Part shown: positions 1-8,470 of the stretch, in pieces
Layout: each line of letters opens with the position of its first letter
Position numbering within the stretch: position 1 is the stretch's first letter
DNA from: Acholeplasmatales bacterium
GTDB lineage: Bacteria > Bacillota_I > Bacilli_A > ML615J-28 > CAG-313
Direction: 5' to 3'
Assembly: GCA_003539625.1 (NCBI GenBank)
Contig: DPOU01000009.1
Coordinates: 1-64,000 of the forward strand
DNA length: 64,000 nucleotides
Program-made: the position numbers and the translations under genes
Notes under the pieces: generated by a model
Told to the model about the DNA's origin: nothing
Database searches by the model: none
Seen by the model: only the letters and a program-made list of their open reading frames with translations

Positions 1-19
1 TTATTATTTACGATTAGAT

Positions 20-72
20 CTTTATTCTACTTTCTTCATGGTTAATACCTCCTAGGGTATTAAACCATAATA
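20..72 (-). promoter_or_regulatory. Minus-strand Shine-Dalgarno inside an inverted repeat, with a 5-codon ORF
   Basis: Read on the minus strand, a strong AGGAGG lies between arms TTAATACC and GGTATTAA. It is followed by ATG and only five codons (MKKVE) before a stop at about 22-39. The palindrome would hide the ribosome binding site. It could be a leader peptide or translational control for a minus-strand gene that lies off the left edge, or the broken start of a gene. The window does not contain the downstream sequence, so the function is open. Confidence 0.3.
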
Positions 73-133
73 TTTATTGTTGGGACATTTTTAAAAAATA
101 AACACACTTTTTATTAAGCGTAATCCTTTTATC

Positions 134-162
134 TTGATAATGTTTAATTAAGATGGTATAAT
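134..162 (+). promoter_or_regulatory. Promoter of the SDR gene (TTGATA-17-TATAAT)
   Basis: A -35 box TTGATA (134-139) and a perfect -10 TATAAT (157-162) are separated by 17 bp. They stand 35 bp before the start codon of the SDR gene at 197, which has its own AGGAG ribosome binding site. Confidence 0.7.
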
Positions 163-196
163 TTACATTATATAATACAAATTAATAGGAGCGCAT

Positions 197-1000
197 ATGA
201 AATATGTTATTGTTACTGGGGCAAGTGGAGGAATGGGGAGAGCAACCATTCTTAAATTATTATCTGAAGGCTATTTTGTGATTGGTTTAGATATAATCAA
301 TAATGATGATGTTAAAAATAATAAATATCAACAATTTAAGTGCGATATTACTAATGAACTTGAGGTAATTAGCGTTTTTAATCAGGTATGTACCATTACT
401 GATAGAATTGATGGAATTATCAATCTTGCAGGAAAATATACTATGAATTCATTAGTAGAAATTGATTACAATAAATTTGAAGAAATATTTAAAATTAACT
501 TTTTCGGCTGTTATCTAATTAATAAAACCTTTTTGCCACTACTCGCTAAAGGTAGCAGAATAATTACAATAACTAGTGAACTTGCTCCGCTTAATCCCCT
601 TCCTTTTACGGGTATTTATGCTATTACTAAATCAACGCTTGATAAGTATTGTTATTCTTTAAGAATGGAATTACAATTATTAGGAATAGACGTTTCGGTT
701 ATAAGAGCAGGGGCAGTAAAGACTAATATGTTAAATGCTTCAACCAAGAGTTTAGAAGAATTTTGTCATAGCACTAAAATATATGATTATAATGCTAATA
801 AATTTAAACAAATTGTCGATAAAATTGAAACTAAAAACATTCCACCAGAAAAACTTGCAAAAAAGGTGGCAAAAGTACTAAATAGTAAAAAGACTAAATT
901 TGCGTATAAAATAAATGCTAATTTTTACTTAAGATTACTAAATATAATGCCTAAAAAATTTCAATTTTGGGTAATTAAAAAAATACTAAGTAGTAAGTAA
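197..1000 (+). CDS. Short-chain dehydrogenase/reductase (SDR) family oxidoreductase
   Basis: This is a 267-residue classical SDR, an NAD(P)-dependent cytosolic oxidoreductase. The N-terminal nucleotide-binding motif TGASGGMG is at residues 7-14. The NLAG motif (the NNAG position) is at 76-79, the catalytic Ser at about 127, and the YxxxK pair is Y141/K145. Length and motif spacing are normal for classical SDRs. The C-terminal 60 residues are basic and hydrophobic, as in SDRs that act on retinoid, steroid or lipid-like substrates. The substrate cannot be told from sequence. The start follows AGGAG at a good distance and has its own promoter. The next gene begins 61 bp later and may be co-transcribed. 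Confidence 0.85.
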   Translation: MKYVIVTGASGGMGRATILKLLSEGYFVIGLDIINNDDVKNNKYQQFKCDITNELEVISVFNQVCTITDRIDGIINLAGKYTMNSLVEIDYNKFEEIFKINFFGCYLINKTFLPLLAKGSRIITITSELAPLNPLPFTGIYAITKSTLDKYCYSLRMELQLLGIDVSVIRAGAVKTNMLNASTKSLEEFCHSTKIYDYNANKFKQIVDKIETKNIPPEKLAKKVAKVLNSKKTKFAYKINANFYLRLLNIMPKKFQFWVIKKILSSK

Positions 1001-1061
1001 ATATTTTCTATAAATAAAATAAAAAATTATCAATTAAGACTAATACAAGAGGTGATTAAAA

Positions 1062-2336
1062 TTGAAATATGCATTAACTAATGGCATAATTTTAAATGGT
1101 AAAAAAGATATGGAACCATTAGCTGGTTACAGTATAATTGTAGAAGATGGAAGAATAAAAGAAATTACTAAAAATAAACCAACTGGTATGAAAATAGTTG
1201 ATTTAAAAGGTAAATATGTTTTACCAGGTTTAATCAATATGCATGTTCATCTTCCTGGCTCTGGCATGCCCAAAGATACTAAGAAACAAAATAAAGAATC
1301 AGTAAATAAATTATTATCTTTTAAACTAACTCGCTATATCGTTTATAAACTTTGCGCAAAATATGCAAAAACGGAATTATTAAGTGGTGTAACTACGATA
1401 AGAACGGTCGGTGGTTTATCAAATATTGATTCAACAATTCGTGAAAATATTAATAAAGGCAAAATTAAAGGTCCTAGAATACTTGCATCAAATATGGCAT
1501 TGTCAGTACCTGGAGGACATATGGCAGGTATTTTAGCATATGAAGCAACTGATATTGATAGTGCAAGATATTACATTGATGAAATTAGTAAAACTAAACC
1601 TGATTTAATCAAATTAATGATTACTGGTGGTGTTCTTGATGCCAAGAAGAAGGGTGAACCAGGTGAATTAAAAATGAGTCCTGAAATAATTAATGCGGCA
1701 TGCAAGCGAGCTCATGAACTTGGGTATAAAGTTGCGGCCCACGTTGAATCTCCTCTTGGTGTAAAATTAGCCTTAGAAAATGGGGTTGACACAATTGAAC
1801 ATGGCGCAAAGTTAGATGAAGAAATAATTGCCCTATTTAAAGAACATAATGCTTCACTAATTACCACAATTTCACCAGCAATTCCCCTTGCAAAATTTGA
1901 CCGTTCAATCAGTAAAGCCACTGATTTAACTCAGTACAATGGTAACATAGTATTTGAAGGAATTGTTTCTGCTTCTAAAACTTGTCTTGATAATGACATT
2001 AAAGTAGGAATTGGAACTGATACTGCTTGTCCATTTGTTACTCATTATGATACTTGGCGCGAACTTGATTATTTTATAAAATATGTTAAAAATGATAACC
2101 GTGAAGCAATTTATCATGCAACTTTATTAAATGCTATAATTGCGGGGATTGATAATGAAACTGGTAGTGTGGAAGAAAATAAATCTTGTGACTTATTAAT
2201 AGTTGATAACAATCCCTTAGAGGATATTACCACACTACGTGAACCAAGTATGGTTGTTTTTAGAGGAAGGATTATCAATAAGCCAAAAGTAAAGAAATTT
2301 AAGTATGTTGAAGAAGAACTAGACAAGCAATTGTAG
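1062..2336 (+). CDS. Metal-dependent amidohydrolase family protein
   Basis: This 424-residue protein of the amidohydrolase superfamily (TIM-barrel metal hydrolases) belongs to the branch with imidazolonepropionase-like and Xaa-Pro-dipeptidase-like enzymes. The HxH metal motif is in MHVHLPG near residue 60. Also visible are GGHMAG, the lysine in IKLMITGG (a candidate carbamylated ligand), histidines in AAHVES and IEHGA, and the late aspartate in GTDTA. The start is TTG at 1062, with AGAGGTGA correctly placed upstream and no better ATG nearby. It probably hydrolyses a cyclic amide or dipeptide-like substrate in the cytosol, but the exact substrate is unknown. A strong terminator follows. Confidence 0.8.
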   Translation: MKYALTNGIILNGKKDMEPLAGYSIIVEDGRIKEITKNKPTGMKIVDLKGKYVLPGLINMHVHLPGSGMPKDTKKQNKESVNKLLSFKLTRYIVYKLCAKYAKTELLSGVTTIRTVGGLSNIDSTIRENINKGKIKGPRILASNMALSVPGGHMAGILAYEATDIDSARYYIDEISKTKPDLIKLMITGGVLDAKKKGEPGELKMSPEIINAACKRAHELGYKVAAHVESPLGVKLALENGVDTIEHGAKLDEEIIALFKEHNASLITTISPAIPLAKFDRSISKATDLTQYNGNIVFEGIVSASKTCLDNDIKVGIGTDTACPFVTHYDTWRELDYFIKYVKNDNREAIYHATLLNAIIAGIDNETGSVEENKSCDLLIVDNNPLEDITTLREPSMVVFRGRIINKPKVKKFKYVEEELDKQL

Positions 2337-2367
2337 AATCTTTTTCAAATTTTGATATAAATTATGA

Positions 2368-2398
2368 GTTAATCATGTAGTACATGGTTAACTTTTTT
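2368..2398 (+). terminator. Rho-independent terminator after the amidohydrolase gene
   Basis: The hairpin has arms GTTAA-t-CATGT and ACATG-g-TTAAC with a 3-nt loop and is followed by six T. It ends the SDR/amidohydrolase transcription unit. Confidence 0.85.
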
Positions 2399-2450
2399 CA
2401 ACAAAGCATTAAATTATGATTATTTTTTTGGTAAAAATTAACTTAAGCAC

Positions 2451-2479
2451 TTTACTTTTTGACTAAATTTTAGTATAAT
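2451..2479 (+). promoter_or_regulatory. Promoter of the large lipoprotein gene (TTTACT-17-TATAAT)
   Basis: The -35 TTTACT is at 2451-2456 and the -10 TATAAT at 2474-2479, with a 17-bp spacer. They stand 30 bp upstream of the ATG at 2509. Confidence 0.65.
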
Positions 2480-2508
2480 AAATTGTAAATTAATTTAAGG
2501 AGTAGAAT

Positions 2509-4716
2509 ATGAAAAAAATTGTTAATTTAGTTGTTGCACTATTATCAATATTTGTTTTATATGGCTGTGCAACTAATAAGAATATTCAAACTTTACAAGT
2601 ACCAACAAATGTAAAGATTAATGAAGAAGGACTAATAACATGGGACGAAGTTAATAATGCTACGACATATGTTGTAACAATAAATGGGGAAACTTACATA
2701 GCATCAACTAATAGTTTTCAAGTAAAGAACATAAATGAAAATTTTTCATTTACTGTTAGAGCTGAAGCTGTTGGTTATAAAACTTCATCTGAGACTGAAA
2801 GTATCGAATATATCGGTAAAGCAGTTGCCGAAATTAACAAAATCTATGAATACACACTATCAATAACAATTGGTAATCGTGAAGATGCTGATGACGTTGA
2901 AGCATATGATAAAAACAATCAATTAATTAAAGAAGCTTGCACAATAGCTTATGAACATGGTGTTACATATGAAATTGCATCTTCAATAGTTAATATAATA
3001 TTAGATGAAAGTGTAAATAATAAAGACAATATTCCAGGCTTTATCGCTTCATTAGTATTAAATTTCGTTGGTTTAAATAATGATCAAGTAGTAGGTCTTG
3101 TTTATTATGGTGACTATGTTACTCAAGTTAAATTAAACTCTCTAGCAACAAGTTTTGCGGGAAGTGAAATCGAAACTGCATTACAAGGCATCAATGAATT
3201 ATTAGTACGTAATGATTATGAAATTGCTAATGCACTTGCTAATATTATTATTCAATGCTTGAAAGTATATCGTCAAGGTACAGTTCAAGTTTTACCAAAA
3301 CTTCAAAAACTTTTAGGTAGTTCTAATAATCAAGAAATAGCATACAACGCTGTTCAATTAAAAGAAGCAATCGTTAAAGTATTATTAGACAATGTGGTAA
3401 GTAATGAAGATTTAGCAGTAGTTCTTGACTTTGCGAAGGATGCTGTATTAGTTGCTGCTCCATTAGTTTCTGGTTTAGTAACTGATAATGAAATGCTTGC
3501 AAATGTTATTGCTCAAGTAGTAGAAGTAATGGAAAGCATTGATTCACTAGAAGTAGCTGGTGCTATTACTGATTTATACAAAGCATTCTTAAATAGTCTA
3601 GATTATATAACTGAAGATTTAGTTGCTAAAGCATTAGAATATGAAGACACACGCCAAATTATTGGTTATATCGTATTACAAGGTATTAAGAATATCATAC
3701 CTGAAATTACTATCACATCTGATGATTTAAAATTAGTTATAGATCTAATTTGGTATGAAGTTGGTGTTATCATACCTGACTTAAAAGATGTTTCACTTAT
3801 GGATATTATTAATATATCTGAAGAAAAATATAATGAATTACTAGGAACAGTAGCTAAGTTATTTAACGATGATTACAAAGCATTTAGAGATTTTATTACA
3901 TCTGATGAAACTATCAAAGCAATAGTTGAAGCATTGAAATTTAGAGTTGTTGAAGGTAAACTTTCACCAGATCAAAGTGTTTCAGTAAAAATTGAAGAAG
4001 TTGCAAACGATGAAATATTATCAAAAGTATTTGAAAAAAATGGTATTAGTAGCGTAGATGAATTAGTTGTTGGCAAAACATACAAAATTTTAGGAGTACA
4101 TAAATTTGGTGAATCATTTATTACTATTAAATCATATAGCGTTACTATAACAAATATTTCAAGTGAAGTAGTTACTTATTATTATGAAAATGTTGCATAT
4201 ACAGTTGAAAATATTGACTCTCTTTTACCAATATTAGATAAAATGATTGGATTATTTGAAACAGAATCAATTACTACTATTGAAAACTTAAAAGCTATAA
4301 TTAAAGTTGTAGTTGATGTTGATTTTGTAAGTGATGAAACAATTAAATCAATCTTAACAGTTATTACTAACTTCAAAGAAGAAGATATTAAAGTTCTAAT
4401 CAAAGATTTAGCAACTTTAACAAAATCTCTAGTTTCATTTGTAAAAGAAGTGGGCGTTGAAGAATTTATCAATGATATGATCAACGGAGATATTCAAGCA
4501 ATTTTCCCATTCTTTAATGAAGAAAACATTGCGACTATAAAATTACTTGCAAATGATTTAGCAACAATGTTAGATAACGCAAAAGCATTCCCAATGAATT
4601 ATGTATTTGGCGAAGGTGATAATTCATTTACATTAACTTTTGAGAGCAAAGACGAATTTATTGAAACAATGAATCAATTTATCGAAATGCTTGAATCTTT
4701 GAATAAAGCTGAATAA
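2509..4716 (+). CDS. Large surface lipoprotein with an N-terminal Fn3-like domain
   Basis: This 735-residue predicted lipoprotein has a signal peptide ending in the lipobox LYGC (Cys at residue 20), so it should be anchored on the outside of the membrane. Residues 33-107 look like one fibronectin-III-like strand domain (PTNVKINEEGLITWDEV, then YVVTINGE). The rest is unusual: a long, Ala/Val/Ile/Glu-rich, helix-prone region with loosely repeated 20-40 residue units and no recognisable enzyme motif. It is transcribed alone from its own promoter and closed by a terminator. I do not recognise a family for the main body. A scaffold, adhesin or periphery-binding role is only a guess. Confidence 0.75.
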   Translation: MKKIVNLVVALLSIFVLYGCATNKNIQTLQVPTNVKINEEGLITWDEVNNATTYVVTINGETYIASTNSFQVKNINENFSFTVRAEAVGYKTSSETESIEYIGKAVAEINKIYEYTLSITIGNREDADDVEAYDKNNQLIKEACTIAYEHGVTYEIASSIVNIILDESVNNKDNIPGFIASLVLNFVGLNNDQVVGLVYYGDYVTQVKLNSLATSFAGSEIETALQGINELLVRNDYEIANALANIIIQCLKVYRQGTVQVLPKLQKLLGSSNNQEIAYNAVQLKEAIVKVLLDNVVSNEDLAVVLDFAKDAVLVAAPLVSGLVTDNEMLANVIAQVVEVMESIDSLEVAGAITDLYKAFLNSLDYITEDLVAKALEYEDTRQIIGYIVLQGIKNIIPEITITSDDLKLVIDLIWYEVGVIIPDLKDVSLMDIINISEEKYNELLGTVAKLFNDDYKAFRDFITSDETIKAIVEALKFRVVEGKLSPDQSVSVKIEEVANDEILSKVFEKNGISSVDELVVGKTYKILGVHKFGESFITIKSYSVTITNISSEVVTYYYENVAYTVENIDSLLPILDKMIGLFETESITTIENLKAIIKVVVDVDFVSDETIKSILTVITNFKEEDIKVLIKDLATLTKSLVSFVKEVGVEEFINDMINGDIQAIFPFFNEENIATIKLLANDLATMLDNAKAFPMNYVFGEGDNSFTLTFESKDEFIETMNQFIEMLESLNKAE

Positions 4717-4725
4717 CAAAAAAAT

Positions 4726-4762
4726 AGAGCTTAATTTGAAACTTTTCATATTAAGCTCTTTA
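4726..4762 (+). terminator. Terminator after the large lipoprotein gene
   Basis: Perfect 10-bp arms AGAGCTTAAT / ATTAAGCTCT with a 14-nt loop, followed by a short T run. Confidence 0.7.
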
Positions 4763-4784
4763 ACAATTTATGGATTGAAGATTA

Positions 4785-4813
4785 TTGACTTGAAAAAAAC
4801 CATTTGTTATGAT
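4785..4813 (+). promoter_or_regulatory. Promoter of the thyA operon (TTGACT-17-TATGAT)
   Basis: The -35 TTGACT (4785-4790) and -10 TATGAT (4808-4813) have 17-bp spacing. They lie upstream of thyA and probably drive thyA-folA-plsC-pdp. Confidence 0.6.
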
Positions 4814-4861
4814 AAAATTAAAAACATATAAAAATATAAATAATAGGTGAGAGGTAATAAT

Positions 4862-5740
4862 ATGAAGCAGTATTTAGAATTATGCCAAAAAGTATTGACT
4901 GAAGGTCACTATAAATCTGATCGTACTGGTACAGGTACAATTTCTTATTTTGGTGCACAAATGCGATTTGATTTAAATGAAGGATTCCCTTTACTTACAA
5001 CCAAGCGAGTACATCTTAAATCGATTATTTATGAATTATTATGGTTCATAAAAGGAGATACCAATATTAAATATTTAGTAGACCATGACGTTAAAATTTG
5101 GAATGAATGGCCATACGAAATATTTAAGAAAAGTGCTGATTACTCAGGTGAAACAATTGAAGAATTTGTTGAAAAAATAAAAACTGACGATGAATTTGCT
5201 TTAAAATATGGTGATTTAGGTCCTGTATATGGTAGACAATGGCGTCATTTTGGTGATGATAATAACTATGTAGACCAATTAAAGAATGTTATTGATCAAA
5301 TTCGTAACAATCCCGATTCACGTAGATTAATCGTTTGTGCTTGGAATCCCCTAGAAGTAGATAAAATGGCTTTGCCTCCATGCCATAGTTTATTCCAATT
5401 TTATGTTAATGATGGTAAACTATCTTGTATGCTATATCAACGTTCAGCGGACTTATTCTTGGGAGTTCCGTTTAACATTGCCTCATATGCCTTGCTTACG
5501 ATGATGGTAGCTAAAGTTTGTAATCTACAATTAGGTGAATTCGTTCATACTTTAGGGGATGCTCATTTATATAGTAATCATTTAGAACAAATTCATAAAC
5601 AATTATCTAGAACCCCTAGAGCTCTTCCTAAAATGATTATTAAACGTGATACTAATAATATTGAAGATTTTGTTTATGAAGATTTTGAATTGGTTGATTA
5701 CAACCCATATAAAGGTATAAAGGGAAAGGTGGCTGTATAA
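4862..5740 (+). CDS. thyA: Thymidylate synthase
   Basis: This is a folate-dependent thymidylate synthase of 292 residues that methylates dUMP to dTMP using methylene-THF. It shows the N-terminal RTGTGT phosphate-binding region, the [17 protein letters not shown] block, the nucleophile Cys in [12 protein letters not shown], and the downstream [11 protein letters not shown] and HTLGDAHLY motifs. The stretch around [11 protein letters not shown] matches the insertion found in longer, Lactobacillus-type enzymes. An upstream in-frame GTG at 4847 exists, but the ATG at 4862 follows AGAGGT at better spacing and gives the family-typical N-terminus MKQYLELC. Its stop overlaps the folA start by one base (TAATG), indicating coupling. 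Confidence 0.97.
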   Translation: MKQYLELCQKVLTEGHYKSDRTGTGTISYFGAQMRFDLNEGFPLLTTKRVHLKSIIYELLWFIKGDTNIKYLVDHDVKIWNEWPYEIFKKSADYSGETIEEFVEKIKTDDEFALKYGDLGPVYGRQWRHFGDDNNYVDQLKNVIDQIRNNPDSRRLIVCAWNPLEVDKMALPPCHSLFQFYVNDGKLSCMLYQRSADLFLGVPFNIASYALLTMMVAKVCNLQLGEFVHTLGDAHLYSNHLEQIHKQLSRTPRALPKMIIKRDTNNIEDFVYEDFELVDYNPYKGIKGKVAV

Positions 5741-6210
5741 TGTTATCACTTATTGTCGCAATAGACGATAATTTTCTGATTGGTAATGGTAATAATTTAC
5801 CTTGGTATGAACCAGAAGATCTAAAGTACTTTAAAAAAGTAACTTTAAATCATGCGGTGTTAATGGGATATAATACCTACCTTTCAATCATTAATCGCAT
5901 TGGCAAAGCTCTTCCTAAACGTAAAAACTATGTTTTGACCGAAAAAGCTATAATTGAAGGCGATGGAATTGTTGTAACCAATTTAGAAAAACTAATAAAA
6001 AATTATGAAAATGATGAATTATTCATCATAGGTGGCAAAATGGTTTATGAAAATATGTTAAATAGAGTTGATAAATTGTATTTAACTAGAGTTGCCGGAA
6101 GCCACGAGGGAAATGTATATTTTCCAAAGATTAATTTTGATGAATTTAAACTTATATCTCAAAATAAACAAGGTAATTTAACTTTTGAAGTATATGAAAG
6201 GAAAAAATAA
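5740..6210 (+). CDS. folA: Dihydrofolate reductase
   Basis: This 156-residue DHFR reduces dihydrofolate, the by-product of ThyA, back to tetrahydrofolate using NADPH. Motifs are IGNGNNLPW, the acidic catalytic position in PEDLKYF, MGYNTY (the MGRxTY position) and IIGGKMVY. Position and length are normal. The start overlaps the thyA stop and is preceded by AAAGGTGG inside thyA. It overlaps the next gene by one base (TAATG), so these genes form a tightly coupled operon. Confidence 0.95.
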   Translation: MLSLIVAIDDNFLIGNGNNLPWYEPEDLKYFKKVTLNHAVLMGYNTYLSIINRIGKALPKRKNYVLTEKAIIEGDGIVVTNLEKLIKNYENDELFIIGGKMVYENMLNRVDKLYLTRVAGSHEGNVYFPKINFDEFKLISQNKQGNLTFEVYERKK

Positions 6211-7106
6211 TGATATACATACTTTCAATAATATGTGGAATTAGTTTTCCAATAATTAGTTTTCTTTATTTAACCTTAAACCATATTACTGCTTGGTGGG
6301 TAGCTTTATTAATTGCTATTTTAGTAGTAGTTCTTAATCTTTTAATATTCTGCCTCATTTCGATATTTTTCCTATATGTTTTAGGAAGACACTACAAGAA
6401 GTTAAATGATCCAAAAAATCCTAAGATTTGGCGATTTATGCTTGACATAGCGCGTTTTTCTTGTTTTTGGTTAGGAATAAGGATAAAAGTAGATGGTATT
6501 GAAAAATTAAAAAAAGGTGAAAAGTACGTTTTTTACGGAAATCATCAAAGTTATATCGACCCTTTAATCTTTCACATTGTATTGCATGATTTTCCTCATG
6601 CTTCAATGTATAAAGCCGTTATAGATAAATACAATATTGCATCATACATGGCTAAAGCCCTTGGTGGCGTTTCAATTGAAAGAGAAGATGATCGTAAAGC
6701 GATGGTGTCAATAATCGAAATAATAAAGAAAATAAAAAGTGGCTTAAATTTCTTTATATTTCCTGAAGGAACTAGATCTAGAGGAATTGGAATGCATCAC
6801 TTTAAAGCAGGTTCTTTCAAAATTGCCCAAAAAGTAGATGCTAAAATGGTTATTCTAGCAATTGATGGTTCATATCGCAAAAGACTTACCTTGCCATTTA
6901 TCTATACCCCTGTGTATGTAAAAATTGTTGATGTGGTTGATACCAATTCAATTGCTAATGAAAATACTCAAGAATTAGCCACAAAATATGAAATGCTTGT
7001 AAAACAAGTCCAATTAGATATTAGAAATAAACACAAAGAAATGCGAACATCGAAAAAAGATGAAGAAAAATTTTTAATTCAAAAAGAAAAAGAGAATGTA
7101 TTTTAA
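6210..7106 (+). CDS. PlsC-type 1-acyl-glycerol-3-phosphate acyltransferase
   Basis: This 298-residue membrane-associated lysophospholipid acyltransferase has two or three hydrophobic segments in residues 1-60. The catalytic HX4D motif is in NHQSYID (H112, D117) and FPEGTRSRG is at 184-192, where the acceptor phosphate binds. It should transfer an acyl group to lysophosphatidic acid on the way to phosphatidic acid. The C-terminal 35 residues are strongly charged. It is translationally coupled to folA and followed closely by the nucleoside phosphorylase. Acyltransferase placement inside a thymidylate operon has no obvious pathway logic. This is one of four PlsC-type domains in the window. Confidence 0.88.
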   Translation: MIYILSIICGISFPIISFLYLTLNHITAWWVALLIAILVVVLNLLIFCLISIFFLYVLGRHYKKLNDPKNPKIWRFMLDIARFSCFWLGIRIKVDGIEKLKKGEKYVFYGNHQSYIDPLIFHIVLHDFPHASMYKAVIDKYNIASYMAKALGGVSIEREDDRKAMVSIIEIIKKIKSGLNFFIFPEGTRSRGIGMHHFKAGSFKIAQKVDAKMVILAIDGSYRKRLTLPFIYTPVYVKIVDVVDTNSIANENTQELATKYEMLVKQVQLDIRNKHKEMRTSKKDEEKFLIQKEKENVF

Positions 7107-7127
7107 TTTGAGAGGATATTGAAAATT

Positions 7128-8435
7128 ATGAGAATGATAGATTTAATCGAAAAAAAGAAGGAGAAAATAGAACTTACTAAGGAAGAAATAACTTTTATCA
7201 TAAATGGCTATGTGGCAAAGGAAATACCAGATTATCAAATAAGTGCTTTTTTGATGGCAATTTATTTTAATGGTATGACTAATCAAGAAATATACTATTT
7301 AACAGATGCAATGCTACATAGTGGTGAAGTTATTGATTTATCAAAAATAAATGGTATAAAAGTTGATAAACATTCAACTGGTGGAGTTGGTGATAAAACA
7401 AGTTTGGTTGTTGGACCACTTGCGGCATCATTTGGGGTAAAAATGGCAAAAATGAGTGGTCGTGGACTTGGCCATACTGGTGGTACACTAGATAAACTAG
7501 AATCAATTCCCGGTTATAACATTGAATTAACTCCTCAAGAGTTCTTTAAACAAGTAAATAACATTGGTATTTCAATTATTGGTCAAACTGCAAATGTTGC
7601 GCCAGCCGATAAACTTTTATATGCTTTGCGTGATGTTACCGCAACAGTAGATTCAATACCATTAATAGCATCTTCAATAATGTCTAAAAAATTAGCAAGT
7701 GGTGCTGATTCTATTGTGTTAGATGTTAAAGTTGGTAGTGGTGCGTTTATGAAAAATGTTGATAGCGCTAGATGTTTAGCTAAAACTATGGTTGAACTTG
7801 GAAGACTTGCTAAAAAACCGACAATTGCTACTTTAACTAATATGGAACAGCCTCTTGGATGTGCCATTGGTAATGCTATCGAAGTGATTGAAGCTATCGA
7901 AACATTGAAAGGTCATGGACCAAAAGACTTTACTGAATTATGCATTGATTTCACAACAGAAATTTTAATGGTTGCGGGAATTGAAAAAGATGAAAAAGTT
8001 GCAAGATCGATGGTAGAAGATGCAATTCACAGTGGTAAAGGTGTGGAAAAATTCCGTGAAATGATTAGTTGGCAAGGTGGAAACCCTAATGTAATTGATG
8101 ACTATACATTATTTGCTCAAGCAAATGAAATAATTGACTTAGACTTTGAAGGAACAAGTCCTTGCTATGTTGAAAAGATTGACGCATTAAAGATTGGTGA
8201 AGCTGCTATGTTACTTGGCGCAGGTCGTTCAACTAAAGAAGAAGCAATTGACCCTGCTGTAGGTATTTATCTTCATAAGAAAATTGGTGACGTTTTAAAT
8301 CCTAATGATACTTTAGTTACCATTTATTCTAATGGTAAAAATACCGAAGAAGCAGTTAAAATGGTTTTAGATGCTTATGAGATGTCTAGTGAAAAGATTG
8401 AATGTCCTAATATTATAATTGAAACTATTAAGTAA
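7128..8435 (+). CDS. pdp: Pyrimidine-nucleoside (thymidine) phosphorylase
   Basis: This 435-residue family member reversibly converts thymidine or uridine plus phosphate to base and (deoxy)ribose-1-phosphate. It carries the family signature around KMSGRGLGHTGGTLDKLES, the phosphate-binding KHSTGGVGDKTS, and DVKVGSGAFMK. A TTG at 7119 would lengthen the protein, but ATG 7128 gives the usual N-terminus MRMIDLIEKK after GAGAGG. It sits in the thyA operon, linking synthesis and salvage of thymidylate. The gene could equally be named deoA; pdp is chosen because Bacillota enzymes of this type accept both uridine and thymidine. Confidence 0.93.
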   Translation: MRMIDLIEKKKEKIELTKEEITFIINGYVAKEIPDYQISAFLMAIYFNGMTNQEIYYLTDAMLHSGEVIDLSKINGIKVDKHSTGGVGDKTSLVVGPLAASFGVKMAKMSGRGLGHTGGTLDKLESIPGYNIELTPQEFFKQVNNIGISIIGQTANVAPADKLLYALRDVTATVDSIPLIASSIMSKKLASGADSIVLDVKVGSGAFMKNVDSARCLAKTMVELGRLAKKPTIATLTNMEQPLGCAIGNAIEVIEAIETLKGHGPKDFTELCIDFTTEILMVAGIEKDEKVARSMVEDAIHSGKGVEKFREMISWQGGNPNVIDDYTLFAQANEIIDLDFEGTSPCYVEKIDALKIGEAAMLLGAGRSTKEEAIDPAVGIYLHKKIGDVLNPNDTLVTIYSNGKNTEEAVKMVLDAYEMSSEKIECPNIIIETIK

Positions 8436-8463
8436 AAAAGGTGCCAAAAGAGCACCTTTTCTA
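8434..8463. terminator. Bidirectional terminator between pdp and pepT
   Basis: The hairpin has arms GGTGC (8440-8444) and GCACC (8452-8456), flanked by A-rich and T-rich runs on either side. It can therefore serve the convergent pdp and pepT genes. Confidence 0.8.
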
Positions 8464-8470
8464 TTTTTTA

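Noticed and set aside
1712..2326. Minus-strand frames inside the amidohydrolase gene
   Set aside because: They are antisense shadows with no ribosome sites; the plus-strand protein has all family motifs.
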